In this document: in pieces, positions 8,622 to 18,995 of the stretch
Position numbering within the stretch: position 1 is the stretch's first letter
Layout: each line of letters starts with the position of its first letter
NCBI GenBank assembly: GCA_937870915.1
Contig: CALMZQ010000003.1
Coordinates: 124,001-188,000 of the forward strand
Direction of reading: 5' to 3'
DNA length: 64,000 nt
DNA from: an uncultured Ignavibacteria bacterium
GTDB taxonomy: Bacteria > Bacteroidota > Ignavibacteria > Kapaibacteriales > Kapaibacteriaceae
Made by a program: the position numbers and the translations under genes
Notes under the pieces: generated by a model
The model's database searches: none
Seen by the model: the letters and a program-made list of their open reading frames with translations, nothing else
Told to the model about the DNA's origin: nothing

Positions 8622-11600
8622 TTATCGGATCCATACGAACGGAATGGTCTCCGAGTTCGCCGGCATCGCAACATGTAACGTATAAAGCCCCGTACTCACC
8701 TTGGACATATCGATCGTTAAGGGGGCTGCACCGAGATCTTGGTCAGTGCGGATAACTGAAGTTGACCATATCACTCTGCCGTCAAGATCCACGAGACGGA
8801 GATGATAAGGACCGGGCATGTTGGCTTTAAGGTCAACGTCTACCACATCCTGCGATGGCATTGGACGAATGGAAACCATCGATGGAAGGAAATTGCGTAA
8901 CGCCCGCCCTGTGAGATTGCAACCAGAAATGTATAATAAGCCACTTGTTGAGCGAATAGTTGGGCAGACTTCACCTTTCCATGACACGTCTTCCCAAGTA
9001 AGCGGTGCGGTTTCAATCGTTCCCGCTAAGACTAGGCCGCGTACTTCGGTGATCTTCTGTCTGGTTGAAATCACTAAGAGGTCCTCAACAAAGAGATAAG
9101 AGAGCCAATCGTCGCCTCGGCGGCTTGGTCTTAATGCACCTCTATCAGTGGAGTCGGGGATAAACGTTGATACGTTATTTACAAGCGTAGCACGCAACAC
9201 CGTGATCTTTAGCGGCAACAACGATGCAGGAACTTCAACGAAGATCGGTATACCAACATTTTCTGAACCCGCAGCAGCCGTAACGCTTCCTGCTATGAGT
9301 CTGATCGAAGCTGTATCTCGCACCGAAACTGTCACATTTCGAGTTTGTTCACATCCTAGCTGATCAAATCCGCGAACCGTATAAAGCGTGGTTGTCTGTG
9401 GACTAGCAAGGGGCTGATCACTTGTTGGATCACTGAGGCCGGTTGGTGGTGACCACTCATATCGGACAGCACCTGATGCACGCAGGGTGGTGAATTCGCC
9501 GCGACAGATCGTGGTGTCTGGGGAAATGCCGACATTAAGCGACGAGACAAAAACCGTGACTGTGTCGAAACTCTCGCACGTGCCTGTTAATGCTCTGAGT
9601 ACATAGGTTGTTGTTTGCGTAGGGGAGGCGATGGGAGAAGTAGCAGTAGGATCACTAAGTCCTGTTACGGGCGACCATTCAACGCGATCGGCAGACCCAC
9701 GAGCAGTAATCTGTACAGAGCCTCCAAGACAGATCGACGTGTCGGGGCTGGCCATTACGTCAGGCCGAGGCAAGACCACAACAGTTATCGTATCGAGGTT
9801 GACACAACCAGAATCGCCCCTTGCAGATGCGATGTATTGGGTAGTGGTTGATGGTCGACAAATAACTGTTTTACCGGTTGTCCGATCAAGTCCTTCCGCC
9901 GGAGTCCACACAACATCAAGGGCTCCTGTTTGCGCGGTGAGCACAGTGGATTCACCAAGGCAGACACGTTGGTCGGGTCCGAGCTCAAGAGGTGGACCCA
10001 ACACGGGCTGTACCATTAGCGAATCAAATGCAAGGCAATCTCCGCTTCGAGCAATGAGCCTGATCATCGTAGGTGTTTTGCCCATTACGACACGAGCTAC
10101 CGTTGCTGTGGTATCAACGATTCCAATGCCAGACCATGCGTGGGATGTACCGGCTGAAGGAGAGAGAATTAGTGTATCACCAATACACGTTCTGTCGGGC
10201 CCCGCGATGTTCACGCTGAAGGAGTCTACAACGGTAACAACCACCGTGTCCCGTACAATGCACTGTCCACGTTGCATGGTAACAATGTATTGTGTTGTGC
10301 GAGGAGGGAATGCTACCGGTTCGGCAGCCCGAGGATCAGAGAGCCCGTCAACAGGCATCCATGAATACGTCTCTGCGCCTTGTGCTGAGATTTGGGCAAA
10401 GGCACCTACACAGATAGACACGTCCTTGCTTGCGGACATGTCTGTTACGCGGACAAGAACCGTGGCGGTATCCTTACATCCATACGAATTTGTTCCGATC
10501 ACGGTATACCGTGTTGTTGAGCGAGGCCGAACCACGGGATCGGAACGGAACGGATCACTCACAAGTTGTGGTGGTGACCACACGTATGAGTCTGCTCCTG
10601 TAGCGCGTAACTGAACTGGAGTACCTGGGCAGATCTCAGCAACGCTATCGATCCGAATGATTGGTCTTGGCATAACGGAGATGAAGCTGTACGCTGTATC
10701 AGTACCATAGCCATTCGACACTACGAGTCTGATCGAATACACACCTGATCGATCGTAGCAAATCTTCTGAGGGTTACGTTCGATGGAAGACGATGGTGAG
10801 CCCCCTTCGAAATACCATTGCCATGAGTCGATCGACCCTGTACTCTCATCGCGGATCGATACACACCTCTCTTCGCAGATGTCTGCCGGGAATGCGAAGG
10901 ATGCACGCGGAAGGCTACATGCAGTGAGGCGGAGTGACGGATCGATAAGAGATGAACCGATCAGGTTTGGAAGTCCAAATCTGCACACACCAGTGAGACG
11001 CACCGCAGTATCTCGGAGAGCTGCGAGCGAGCTGTCGGCATTCGGAGACTCGATCATAGCAAGCCACGGTTGCCCGGATCTGCCGATGTATATGCGACCA
11101 TCCGGTGCGAGCTGCATCGGCGTCCAGTTATACGTTCCTGGAAGCTCCCCAAGTATATACTTGGAATCGGTGACGGCTGTGGCGTCTTTTACACCGATAG
11201 AGAATTGGTAAATGCGGGTAGGCGTTATCGGGCCTTCGTTTGCCACTGATATATAGAGCTTCTTGCTGTCTGACGAGAATGCTGCGCCATAATGCGAACC
11301 AAACACCTCGGTCTTGAAAAGATTGATGCCATTGATGACTTTGCCAGTCTGGGCATCAAAGTCATAGAGCTGGGAGTTTCCTGTTGCAGAAGTGATCACG
11401 AGCTGACGGCTATCTGGTGAGATATGCATTTGGCCCGCATCTCGAACGATCAAGGTGGGATTGCCACCATCGGAAACAACAGGTAACGCGGTCAACTGGT
11501 CACGTATAAGATGTAGGCTGTAAAAGTGTCTCGTTGTTCTACTGCGTACAACTATCCATACTCCGTCGCCACTGCAGTCTGCAGTGGCCGTTAGATGTTC

Positions 11601-12149
11601 TGTAATGTCATTGAGTACGAGTTCGTTCTTCTTTACTACATCACCAAAACCGGCGTCTGCGCGCATATCGATGATGCTGTAGTAGAGACAAAGACATCGC
11701 GATCCAACAGATGACGATGTTACGGGTGCTGGATTGAAGACGTAATAAATGTATGGCCTACCTGGAGCCGGTATGATGAGTGCGCTCTGACTTGTAGATG
11801 GATCACCGAACAACCCCATGCCATTGGGCATGATCTCGTGGATCCGATTCCACACCGTAATTCCATCGGTGTAGAAGAGTAGTTCTCCTGTTGTGGGATC
11901 TGAAATCGAAGCACAACCTTCACTGGTGTTAAGCTGACCATCAGCAACCGCCTCGATGGTCCCACTTCGAAACGTGACTCCTGCACGTTGCCCGAAGTAC
12001 CAGTTCACCGTGGAAAGGGGCTGAGCAGTTGCAACAATCGTCGGTAAAACAACACAGACCAATGCCATCGCGGCATACACAATTGTGCTGCCAACGTGCG
12101 ATCTCCCCCCGGAGCCGTATAGTGGTTGTTTGGACATATGGTGGTCCAC
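8622..12149 (-). CDS. Large T9SS-exported PKD/Ig-repeat protein with N-terminal propeller-like region
   Basis: N-terminal 'NWYFGQRAGVTF..GTIEAV', PKD 'ESTGSIDSWQWYFEGGSPSSS', then repeated 'GA..Y.W.P..GLSDP....P.A.P..TT.Y.V' modules; T9SS-like C-terminus. Confidence 0.75.
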   Translation of the reverse strand: MDHHMSKQPLYGSGGRSHVGSTIVYAAMALVCVVLPTIVATAQPLSTVNWYFGQRAGVTFRSGTIEAVADGQLNTSEGCASISDPTTGELLFYTDGITVWNRIHEIMPNGMGLFGDPSTSQSALIIPAPGRPYIYYVFNPAPVTSSSVGSRCLCLYYSIIDMRADAGFGDVVKKNELVLNDITEHLTATADCSGDGVWIVVRSRTTRHFYSLHLIRDQLTALPVVSDGGNPTLIVRDAGQMHISPDSRQLVITSATGNSQLYDFDAQTGKVINGINLFKTEVFGSHYGAAFSSDSKKLYISVANEGPITPTRIYQFSIGVKDATAVTDSKYILGELPGTYNWTPMQLAPDGRIYIGRSGQPWLAMIESPNADSSLAALRDTAVRLTGVCRFGLPNLIGSSLIDPSLRLTACSLPRASFAFPADICEERCVSIRDESTGSIDSWQWYFEGGSPSSSIERNPQKICYDRSGVYSIRLVVSNGYGTDTAYSFISVMPRPIIRIDSVAEICPGTPVQLRATGADSYVWSPPQLVSDPFRSDPVVRPRSTTRYTVIGTNSYGCKDTATVLVRVTDMSASKDVSICVGAFAQISAQGAETYSWMPVDGLSDPRAAEPVAFPPRTTQYIVTMQRGQCIVRDTVVVTVVDSFSVNIAGPDRTCIGDTLILSPSAGTSHAWSGIGIVDTTATVARVVMGKTPTMIRLIARSGDCLAFDSLMVQPVLGPPLELGPDQRVCLGESTVLTAQTGALDVVWTPAEGLDRTTGKTVICRPSTTTQYIASARGDSGCVNLDTITVVVLPRPDVMASPDTSICLGGSVQITARGSADRVEWSPVTGLSDPTATSPIASPTQTTTYVLRALTGTCESFDTVTVFVSSLNVGISPDTTICRGEFTTLRASGAVRYEWSPPTGLSDPTSDQPLASPQTTTLYTVRGFDQLGCEQTRNVTVSVRDTASIRLIAGSVTAAAGSENVGIPIFVEVPASLLPLKITVLRATLVNNVSTFIPDSTDRGALRPSRRGDDWLSYLFVEDLLVISTRQKITEVRGLVLAGTIETAPLTWEDVSWKGEVCPTIRSTSGLLYISGCNLTGRALRNFLPSMVSIRPMPSQDVVDVDLKANMPGPYHLRLVDLDGRVIWSTSVIRTDQDLGAAPLTIDMSKVSTGLYTLHVAMPANSETIPFVWIR

Positions 12150-12241
12150 GTGAAAGATAGTGAAGGATGCCCCTTCTACTACCCAGTGACGTTACCTGAT
12201 TTTAACCTTCTCGTAAGGTGCTAAGGGGGTAAGTTTGCCTT

Positions 12242-12943
12242 ATGGAAAAGAAGATCCTGGTAGTGGATGACGAGCAGGACATTGTAGACCTGATCTCCTA
12301 TAACCTCAGCAAGGAGGGCTATAAGGTCTTTACGGCCTCCAATGGCACCCAGGCTGTGGAGGTTGCTACTACTGTGCGACCGGACCTTGTGATCCTGGAC
12401 ATCATGATGCCGGGCATGGACGGCTTTGAGGTTTGCCGAAGTCTCCGCCAGGATACGACGCTTGCCACAACCGCAATTATGTTTCTGACCGCCAAGTCAA
12501 GTGAGATCGACCAGATCCTTGGACTTGAACTTGGTGCGGATGACTACATTCAAAAGCCGATCTCGCCTCGAGTGCTTCTTGCTCGGGTAAAGACCATCAT
12601 CCGTCGTGGTCAAGAAAAGGTTCGAACTGAGACCATTGCCGCCCCCGAGATCCTACGGTTGGGCGCGCTTGAAGTGAACCGCCAGAACTACACCGTTCGG
12701 GTTGACGGCAAGGAAATCTTCTTCCCGAAGAAGGAGTTTGAACTGCTTGCCTTCCTTGCATCTAATCGGGGTAAGGTCTTTTCCCGTGAGGTGCTACTTC
12801 GCCGCATATGGGGAGAGAGCGTCTACGTTATCGATCGAACCGTAGACGTACACGTGAGCAAGGTACGCGAGAAGCTAGGCACATACGGTGCTTGGATAGA
12901 AACGGTTAAGGGCGTTGGCTACCGTTTCTCCGAACAGGTCTAA
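12242..12943 (+). CDS. OmpR/PhoB-family response regulator
   Basis: 'KILVVDDEQDIVDLISYNL...PDLVILDIMMPGMDGFEVCR' receiver and winged-helix 'IWGESVYVIDRTVDVHVSKVREKLG'. Confidence 0.93.
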   Translation: MEKKILVVDDEQDIVDLISYNLSKEGYKVFTASNGTQAVEVATTVRPDLVILDIMMPGMDGFEVCRSLRQDTTLATTAIMFLTAKSSEIDQILGLELGADDYIQKPISPRVLLARVKTIIRRGQEKVRTETIAAPEILRLGALEVNRQNYTVRVDGKEIFFPKKEFELLAFLASNRGKVFSREVLLRRIWGESVYVIDRTVDVHVSKVREKLGTYGAWIETVKGVGYRFSEQV

Positions 12944-12952
12944 CTTGCGCTC

Positions 12953-14023
12953 ATGGCGCCCACGTCTATTCGACCTACGATCTCTCGGTTTTCGGTGTTC
13001 TGGCTGACCCTTTCGTTGGTCGGCGTGAACCTCGCAGCTCTTCTTGCCTTGATACTCACCGGAACTGATGTGTCCGGATTGGGTGTACCGCGGATCCTCC
13101 TCTACATTCTCCTTGTTTCGGGAGGGGGCTTTGCATGTGTGTGGATTTTCCTTCGACTTCAACGCAAGAGGATCATTGAGCCCCTTGAACGAATCATCGA
13201 GATAACGCATGCCATCACAGATGGTGCCGTGAGTGGTAGAATCGAACTCAGCAAGACAGCTCTTCTCGATGTAGTCCGCGTTGCTGATGCGATCAACAGA
13301 CTCGCTCACAAAGCAGCGAAGGACATCGACGAAATGCGCCGACTCGAGCGCGTCCGATCAGAGTTTGTTGCCAATGTGTCTCACGAGCTTCGTACCCCGA
13401 TCTTCAGTGTACAAGGGTATCTCGAGACGCTTCTCGATGGAGCAATGGACGATCCACAAGTATCGCTGCAGTTCCTCGAAAAAGCATACAACAATGCGCT
13501 TAGGCTCAACGCACTTTTGAGCGACCTTATCGATATCTCACGGATCGAAAGCGGTGAGCTGAAGTTCTCCTTCCGCTATTTCGACATCGGAGATCTTCTT
13601 CGGGATCTTGTCCATGCTACGGAAATTCGAGCCGCACAGAGGAAGGTTACGGTGCATTGTGATATCGCTGAAAACTCATCGGTCTATGGCGATAAAGAAC
13701 GGCTCACGCAGGTAATGACAAATCTCATCGAGAATGCTATCAAGTACAATGTTGACGGCGGTGATGTGTTCATTAACACGCAACACATTGACAATCATCT
13801 TCACATCAGCGTACGAGATACCGGTATTGGCATTCCCGAAGAGTCACTCCCGCGCATCTTTGAACGGTTCTATCGCGTGGATAAGGACCGATCGCGAGCA
13901 GTAGGTGGCACTGGGTTAGGCCTTGCAATCGTAAAACACATTCTTGAGGCACATCATGCGCCAATCACGGTGAAAAGCAAACCGGGGGTTGGAACAACGA
14001 TTGAATTCGTGCTAGAGGGGTAG
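12953..14023 (+). CDS. PhoR-like sensor histidine kinase
   Basis: 'FVANVSHELRTPIFSVQGYLETLLDGA' H box, 'NLIENAIKYN' N box, 'VRDTGIGIPEESLPRIFERFYRVDKDRSRAVGGTGLGLAIVKHI' G boxes. Confidence 0.93.
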   Translation: MAPTSIRPTISRFSVFWLTLSLVGVNLAALLALILTGTDVSGLGVPRILLYILLVSGGGFACVWIFLRLQRKRIIEPLERIIEITHAITDGAVSGRIELSKTALLDVVRVADAINRLAHKAAKDIDEMRRLERVRSEFVANVSHELRTPIFSVQGYLETLLDGAMDDPQVSLQFLEKAYNNALRLNALLSDLIDISRIESGELKFSFRYFDIGDLLRDLVHATEIRAAQRKVTVHCDIAENSSVYGDKERLTQVMTNLIENAIKYNVDGGDVFINTQHIDNHLHISVRDTGIGIPEESLPRIFERFYRVDKDRSRAVGGTGLGLAIVKHILEAHHAPITVKSKPGVGTTIEFVLEG

Positions 14024-14112
14024 AGTTAGAGTGCTAGAGTGCTAGAATTCTAGAGTGCTAGAATTCTAGAGTGCTAGAATGCTAGAGTGCTAGAATGGTA
14101 GAGGGTTAGCGG
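14011..14112. repeat. Octamer tandem array GCTAGAGT/GCTAGAAT between convergent genes
   Basis: gctagagt gctagaat tctagagt gctagaat tctagagt gctagaat gctagagt gctagaat ggtagagg. Confidence 0.95.
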
Positions 14113-16982
14113 ATGATGAGGAATCGGGAGTGGGACGTAGACGATTGACGATCAATAGTGATCGTGTAGACACCTTGGGGAAGGTGTTGAACGTTAGCGA
14201 CGAGAGAGGAGCCCGACTGATACCACGAAATGTTGTGGGTTGTGCCTTGTGCGTCTACAACCACACATCTGTTGATAGGTGCATCACTTTGCAGTGTTGC
14301 ATTTACAAATGCCGATGTTGGATTTGGGGATACTCCGGTGACGACATCATCGGATTCGTCTACGCCCATGGCGATATCGAAAGAGACGTCGTCGATGTAG
14401 AACCCGTCGGACTGACGCGATGCGTTGCTTCGGAAACGAAGGCGCATGTGCATCGTGTCGTCGCTTTGGTAGGAGCGTAGCGGGATGAACTGTGCACGCC
14501 AAGCGTCGTCGCCCTTTGTGGTGTCAGTCCACCGTGCGTCGCGCGAGGCGTTCCACCATTCCACAGTTTCCCACGGTCCCGCGAGTCCGTTCATCGAGGT
14601 TTCGAGAAAGACTGTGTCACTGGGATCAATAAAAGCAGCCACGTGACAACGTAAGACGAGCCCATAGCCTTCCACGAGGGGCATGGATACGGCTACCGGC
14701 GGCAGGATCACGGTGTCGCGCCGGTTCGGTTGATATGGACCATTGGAGCTGTGCGTATAACTCGCCGGCGGTGTCCGGTAGAAGTGGGCGGCGCGGTCCC
14801 AAGCGCCTATGACGCGATGGTAGCGGGGGTCGTCGTCGTAGGATTCCACGCGGGGTTCGCCGCCGGTTTCGTTCCCAATGCCAACGTCGCCGGTGAAGAC
14901 CCATGCCGTATCAGAGTAGTCGCTTATGTTGCCTTCGGTGTCCATGACCCGTGAGCGGACGCGGTACCAGCCACGCTCGGGTGCGGCGAACGTGTGGCGA
15001 ATGATCGCTCCGGTGTCAGTGGGTGACAGATCAAGGGCTTGACGAACCTCCGATGCCTCGGAGGACAACGAGTCGAGATTGACGATGGCCGTCGTTCCAT
15101 CGGCGCGCACGGTGGGGATCCTCACGTCGAGGACGATCATGGCAGAATCCGTGCCATGTGCCTGCACGAGGACTGGTGCTGCGAGGGCTCGAGCGCCACC
15201 GGCATAGGCCTCGGCGGTGCGCTCAGCGCTTCGCAAATTATTGGCCTCGGCAACGAGCATGTATCGGTAGAGGCGATATGTTTCGAGTGCGCGGTCCGTA
15301 TACGCAAGCGTTGCGATCGGCAATGTGTCGATCGGCGTTCCGTCGCGATGGAGGATCCATGTGCTCCCTGACGGCAACGGTTGCTCGAAGGACAACGTGG
15401 AGATGGCGGACCACGAAAGATCTATCTCCGTTGGTCGGTCGGGGAGTGTTCGCGCTGCGAACGACTGCGTTGCCGATGGAGCACGCGTGGACACGATTGC
15501 AGTAAACACATCGTTGTCGGCCGGATTTACATAGGTGTTACGCATATCCACCCATGACGGATAGACGATGCCGTTGTAGAAGTCACATCCGGAATAGTCA
15601 CCCGCAAAGGTGTTGCCTTGGAATGGGTTGCGACGTAGGTCATTCACGTCATCTCCGATGCGACGGTCGATCCATGTTGTGCCACCGTCTGATGACCAAC
15701 TCACATAGGTGTTCACGAGGATGTTGTCTACGTCATCGCGACTGTCACTATACATGATGGCGATCTCACCGGATGTTGGGTCGAGGGATATCCATGACCA
15801 GAACTGGTCGTTGGTGGTATCGCTGTGAACGATTCGTGCCGGCGACCATGTAGTACCGTTATCTGTTGAACGTGAGAAGTAGACATTGGGATAATTGTCT
15901 GCGGCCCATGTTAGGTACAACCATCCATTGCGAGTTCCGCCGGTGTTGTCAACGGTAAGTGTTGGATAACACTCGGCACGTACTATACCCTTCACACGAG
16001 AGTTGGTTTGACCATTGATCGTGCTCTTTGTACCAAAAGGTTTGTAGGTGTGAATGATGCGAGGCGCTGACCATGTTGTTCCGCCGTCCATCGATCGAGC
16101 ATATCGCAGTGCGTCTTCGGTACCGCTGTTCCACACAAGATGTACTGAACCATCGGGACCAGTGCGCGCAAGAGGGAAGCTCTGTCCGAATGTTGTGTCT
16201 TCTGATGTACGTGGGAATCTATCGCTAACGTACGTGGGGGCGGACCATGTAGCCCCTTCATCAGTACTTTTCGAGATCACGATCTGGGTTGAGGAATCGC
16301 GGTTGACAACACGTTTCCACGGTATATAGAGATGACCACGATATGGTGACGTAGCAGCGGTATCGGCGTGGATGTAGTACTTGTCTTCAAAGGTAGAGTC
16401 TGCGGTCTGCTGTCCTGTGTGAATGATCACGGCCGTGTGTTTCATTCCCCACGTTTTACCTCCATCTGTTGTGGAGCTGATGAAGATGCCGTTTTCACCG
16501 AACTGCACATTGCCTTCGCGTTTAAAGCCACCATAGACAAGGTATCCCTTGCCGTTGTGATCAAAACAAACAGATGGGTCATTGCTTGATGTCCATCCGA
16601 TACGAGCAGTACCGAGTGTGAGATTCTCCCACGTTGCGCCGGCGTCTGTAGAATAGTAGGCCCATGTTGAAGAGTTAAGTCGGTAGTCTACTGCCGAACC
16701 GATCAACTGACGTGGGTTGCGAGGGTTGACGGCAATAGATGACTCGTTCTGTGCCGGAAGAGGATCCGTCTCTTCAACGATCATATTCACGTTGAGAAAG
16801 AGACTTGGATAGACCTTCTCCGTGAGCATCGGAACCATGTAGGTGAGTCCGTCATACTTTGGTTGCAACAATGGCGTAGGATGCGCGCGTTCCATATGTC
16901 GTATATGCGGATTATCTCCTTGAGACATCGCAGAAGCAACAAGGAGAAACACGGCGCAGAGAAGCGTCAGGGGGCGAATCAT
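14106..16982 (-). CDS. Sialidase/BNR-repeat-like secreted protein with T9SS sorting domain
   Basis: 'YYSTDAGATWENL', 'STTDGGKTWGM', 'SKSTDEGATWSAP', 'RSMDGGTTWSAP' Asp-boxes; C-terminal 'VSPNPTSAFVNATL...GVYTITID'. Confidence 0.82.
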   Translation of the reverse strand: MIRPLTLLCAVFLLVASAMSQGDNPHIRHMERAHPTPLLQPKYDGLTYMVPMLTEKVYPSLFLNVNMIVEETDPLPAQNESSIAVNPRNPRQLIGSAVDYRLNSSTWAYYSTDAGATWENLTLGTARIGWTSSNDPSVCFDHNGKGYLVYGGFKREGNVQFGENGIFISSTTDGGKTWGMKHTAVIIHTGQQTADSTFEDKYYIHADTAATSPYRGHLYIPWKRVVNRDSSTQIVISKSTDEGATWSAPTYVSDRFPRTSEDTTFGQSFPLARTGPDGSVHLVWNSGTEDALRYARSMDGGTTWSAPRIIHTYKPFGTKSTINGQTNSRVKGIVRAECYPTLTVDNTGGTRNGWLYLTWAADNYPNVYFSRSTDNGTTWSPARIVHSDTTNDQFWSWISLDPTSGEIAIMYSDSRDDVDNILVNTYVSWSSDGGTTWIDRRIGDDVNDLRRNPFQGNTFAGDYSGCDFYNGIVYPSWVDMRNTYVNPADNDVFTAIVSTRAPSATQSFAARTLPDRPTEIDLSWSAISTLSFEQPLPSGSTWILHRDGTPIDTLPIATLAYTDRALETYRLYRYMLVAEANNLRSAERTAEAYAGGARALAAPVLVQAHGTDSAMIVLDVRIPTVRADGTTAIVNLDSLSSEASEVRQALDLSPTDTGAIIRHTFAAPERGWYRVRSRVMDTEGNISDYSDTAWVFTGDVGIGNETGGEPRVESYDDDPRYHRVIGAWDRAAHFYRTPPASYTHSSNGPYQPNRRDTVILPPVAVSMPLVEGYGLVLRCHVAAFIDPSDTVFLETSMNGLAGPWETVEWWNASRDARWTDTTKGDDAWRAQFIPLRSYQSDDTMHMRLRFRSNASRQSDGFYIDDVSFDIAMGVDESDDVVTGVSPNPTSAFVNATLQSDAPINRCVVVDAQGTTHNISWYQSGSSLVANVQHLPQGVYTITIDRQSSTSHSRFLIIR

Positions 16983-17003
16983 AGAAAACTCAAAAAATGT
17001 CGT

Positions 17004-18995
17004 TCAAAGGCCGAGGTCAGCACGTACACCTGGCCACCCATGCACAGATGCCAGACGTCGCACAGTGTGTTCATAGCGATCAACGGATCGATCATTAGCT
17101 GCACGCAGATGCAGGATGATATTCCCAAGTGTCATCACGCGCACATTCACGGGAAGATTCTCCGCCAGGTGCGCTGCTTCATGGAAACATGCAGAAGCAT
17201 CGGCACTGTTCCCACGGGCGAGTGCGATAGCCCCCTCCACATTCTTCATGTAGCAATGATCTGACGGTGAGATGTCTGCAAGTGATGAAATGGATCTCAT
17301 GAATGTATCGGCATCGTCGAGCATTCCTAAGTCCACACATGCACGAGCTGCAAGACACGTTAAGAGCACGCGCTCATGACGAGAGAGTCCACCATGCGTC
17401 TCAAGTGTGCGTATGGCGGCTGTGCGTGCCTCGTTCGCTCTACCCTGCACGATAGCATCAGAGATCTCTCGTACAACAACGGGAAGAGGTTGACCGGTAG
17501 AATAGGCAGAACCCTCACTTTCAATGTCTGCATCAGAGGTTCTACCGTCGGCAACTGCTACGGTGTTGCCCATCAGACCAGAATACGGTGGCAACACTTC
17601 GTTGTGGATATACGATGCTATATCGTGTGAGCCGGAGCGTTCGGCTTCGTCCGCCATCACGGTGAGCATACGCTCTACCATATTGTTGTCTTCAGCTTCA
17701 GCGCCATGAGCAGCAATGTGTGCTGCTAGCTGTCCTCGCAACTCATCGAGGTGGGTTGTTGCGTATTCGCGCGAGAGAATCTCGGCAATACGTTGATGAA
17801 TGTTTTTGCGTTCTTCGTATTCCGGACGATGCAAGAAGTACGTGTACGGGAAACTCTGCACGAATTCATACGCTGTGGTTTTTACACCGTAGCGCGTTCG
17901 AGTACCAACACTGCGGATGAGTCCGGTAGATCGCTGCAATCGACGAAGAGTGCGGATCATCGAGAGCACATCTGTATTCGAAAGAGCAGCTTGAAGGAAC
18001 GCAGTGAATTCTTGCCCTTCTGCTGAGCAGAGAGAAAGTAGAACAGCATCTTCTTCTGAGATGTCCTTGAGAATCACATCTGTTGCCGGATGGTCCGAGC
18101 TATCGATCTTGATAGAATCAAACGCGTGTTCGTCAATACTGCCATCCGGACGGATATGGCCAGCCCCCTGCAAGAATCGAGCATATTCCGCAACGATGCC
18201 GGGGTTGCCCCCTGATCGATCTGAAATAGTGGTGAGCACCGCGTCTGGGATTTGAGCCGTTGGTAGGATCTGACGCACTACAGATGCAACATGATCGGGT
18301 CCGATTGGATCGAGGCTGATGGTTGCTGCACGCATGTCATCTGAACGCAACAACATGGAGAGCGGCAGGTTGGACCGCTGCGCCATGGAAGGAGACACGC
18401 ACCACACGATAAGGAGCGGTGTAGATCCCAGGGTATTCACAAGCTGACGAATAACCTCCACACTCTGTGAATCCGACCATTGAGCTTCGTCCACCAAGAG
18501 TATGAACGGAGTCTTTTCGGCAATGGTTCGTAGAGTAGTGACGCATTCCGCAACGGCCGACCGTTTCTTCTCCTGCATTGCAGCCGTCTCGCGCTTGTAT
18601 TCGTTCACATCCTGCGAGATGGCCTTTACCGCGTAGAACAGATCGCCGGCGATGGGGATAGAAGCGAGCACACTCATGCCGATGTTCACGGCAAGACGTT
18701 TGCGTGCTGCCTGACCCGATTGCAGGTACAGTTTTTCGATGGCAGCCCCAAATGGTTGAAGGGGCTGTATAGCGCTTGTATTGATGGCACCTATAGGTGG
18801 ACGGCAATCTACGCGGACAACAACGCCCGGATGATCAATAGCAAGAGTGGACTCCATCCAATCAAGCAACGTAGTCTTTCCCATGCCCGGTTCTGCTGAG
18901 ATCACCACAACGCCCCCTGTACCGGAGCGCCATGCTTCGATACGTTTAGAAAGAGCAGAAGCTACGCTCTCTCGTCCGGCAGGAATGGCGATCAC
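17004..18995 (-). CDS. AAA/STAND-type ATPase with helical C-terminal repeat region
   Basis: Walker A 'ISAEPGMGKTTLLDW', Walker B 'FILLVDEAQWSD'; C-terminal TPR-like helices 'ARGNSADASACFHEAAHLAENL'. Confidence 0.75.
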   Translation of the reverse strand: MIAIPAGRESVASALSKRIEAWRSGTGGVVVISAEPGMGKTTLLDWMESTLAIDHPGVVVRVDCRPPIGAINTSAIQPLQPFGAAIEKLYLQSGQAARKRLAVNIGMSVLASIPIAGDLFYAVKAISQDVNEYKRETAAMQEKKRSAVAECVTTLRTIAEKTPFILLVDEAQWSDSQSVEVIRQLVNTLGSTPLLIVWCVSPSMAQRSNLPLSMLLRSDDMRAATISLDPIGPDHVASVVRQILPTAQIPDAVLTTISDRSGGNPGIVAEYARFLQGAGHIRPDGSIDEHAFDSIKIDSSDHPATDVILKDISEEDAVLLSLCSAEGQEFTAFLQAALSNTDVLSMIRTLRRLQRSTGLIRSVGTRTRYGVKTTAYEFVQSFPYTYFLHRPEYEERKNIHQRIAEILSREYATTHLDELRGQLAAHIAAHGAEAEDNNMVERMLTVMADEAERSGSHDIASYIHNEVLPPYSGLMGNTVAVADGRTSDADIESEGSAYSTGQPLPVVVREISDAIVQGRANEARTAAIRTLETHGGLSRHERVLLTCLAARACVDLGMLDDADTFMRSISSLADISPSDHCYMKNVEGAIALARGNSADASACFHEAAHLAENLPVNVRVMTLGNIILHLRAANDRSVDRYEHTVRRLASVHGWPGVRADLGL

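Noticed and set aside
9631-10614. 327-aa plus-strand ORF
   Set aside because: Lies fully antisense to the well-supported PKD/Ig-repeat gene 8622-12149; its length is explained by the repetitive composition of that gene.
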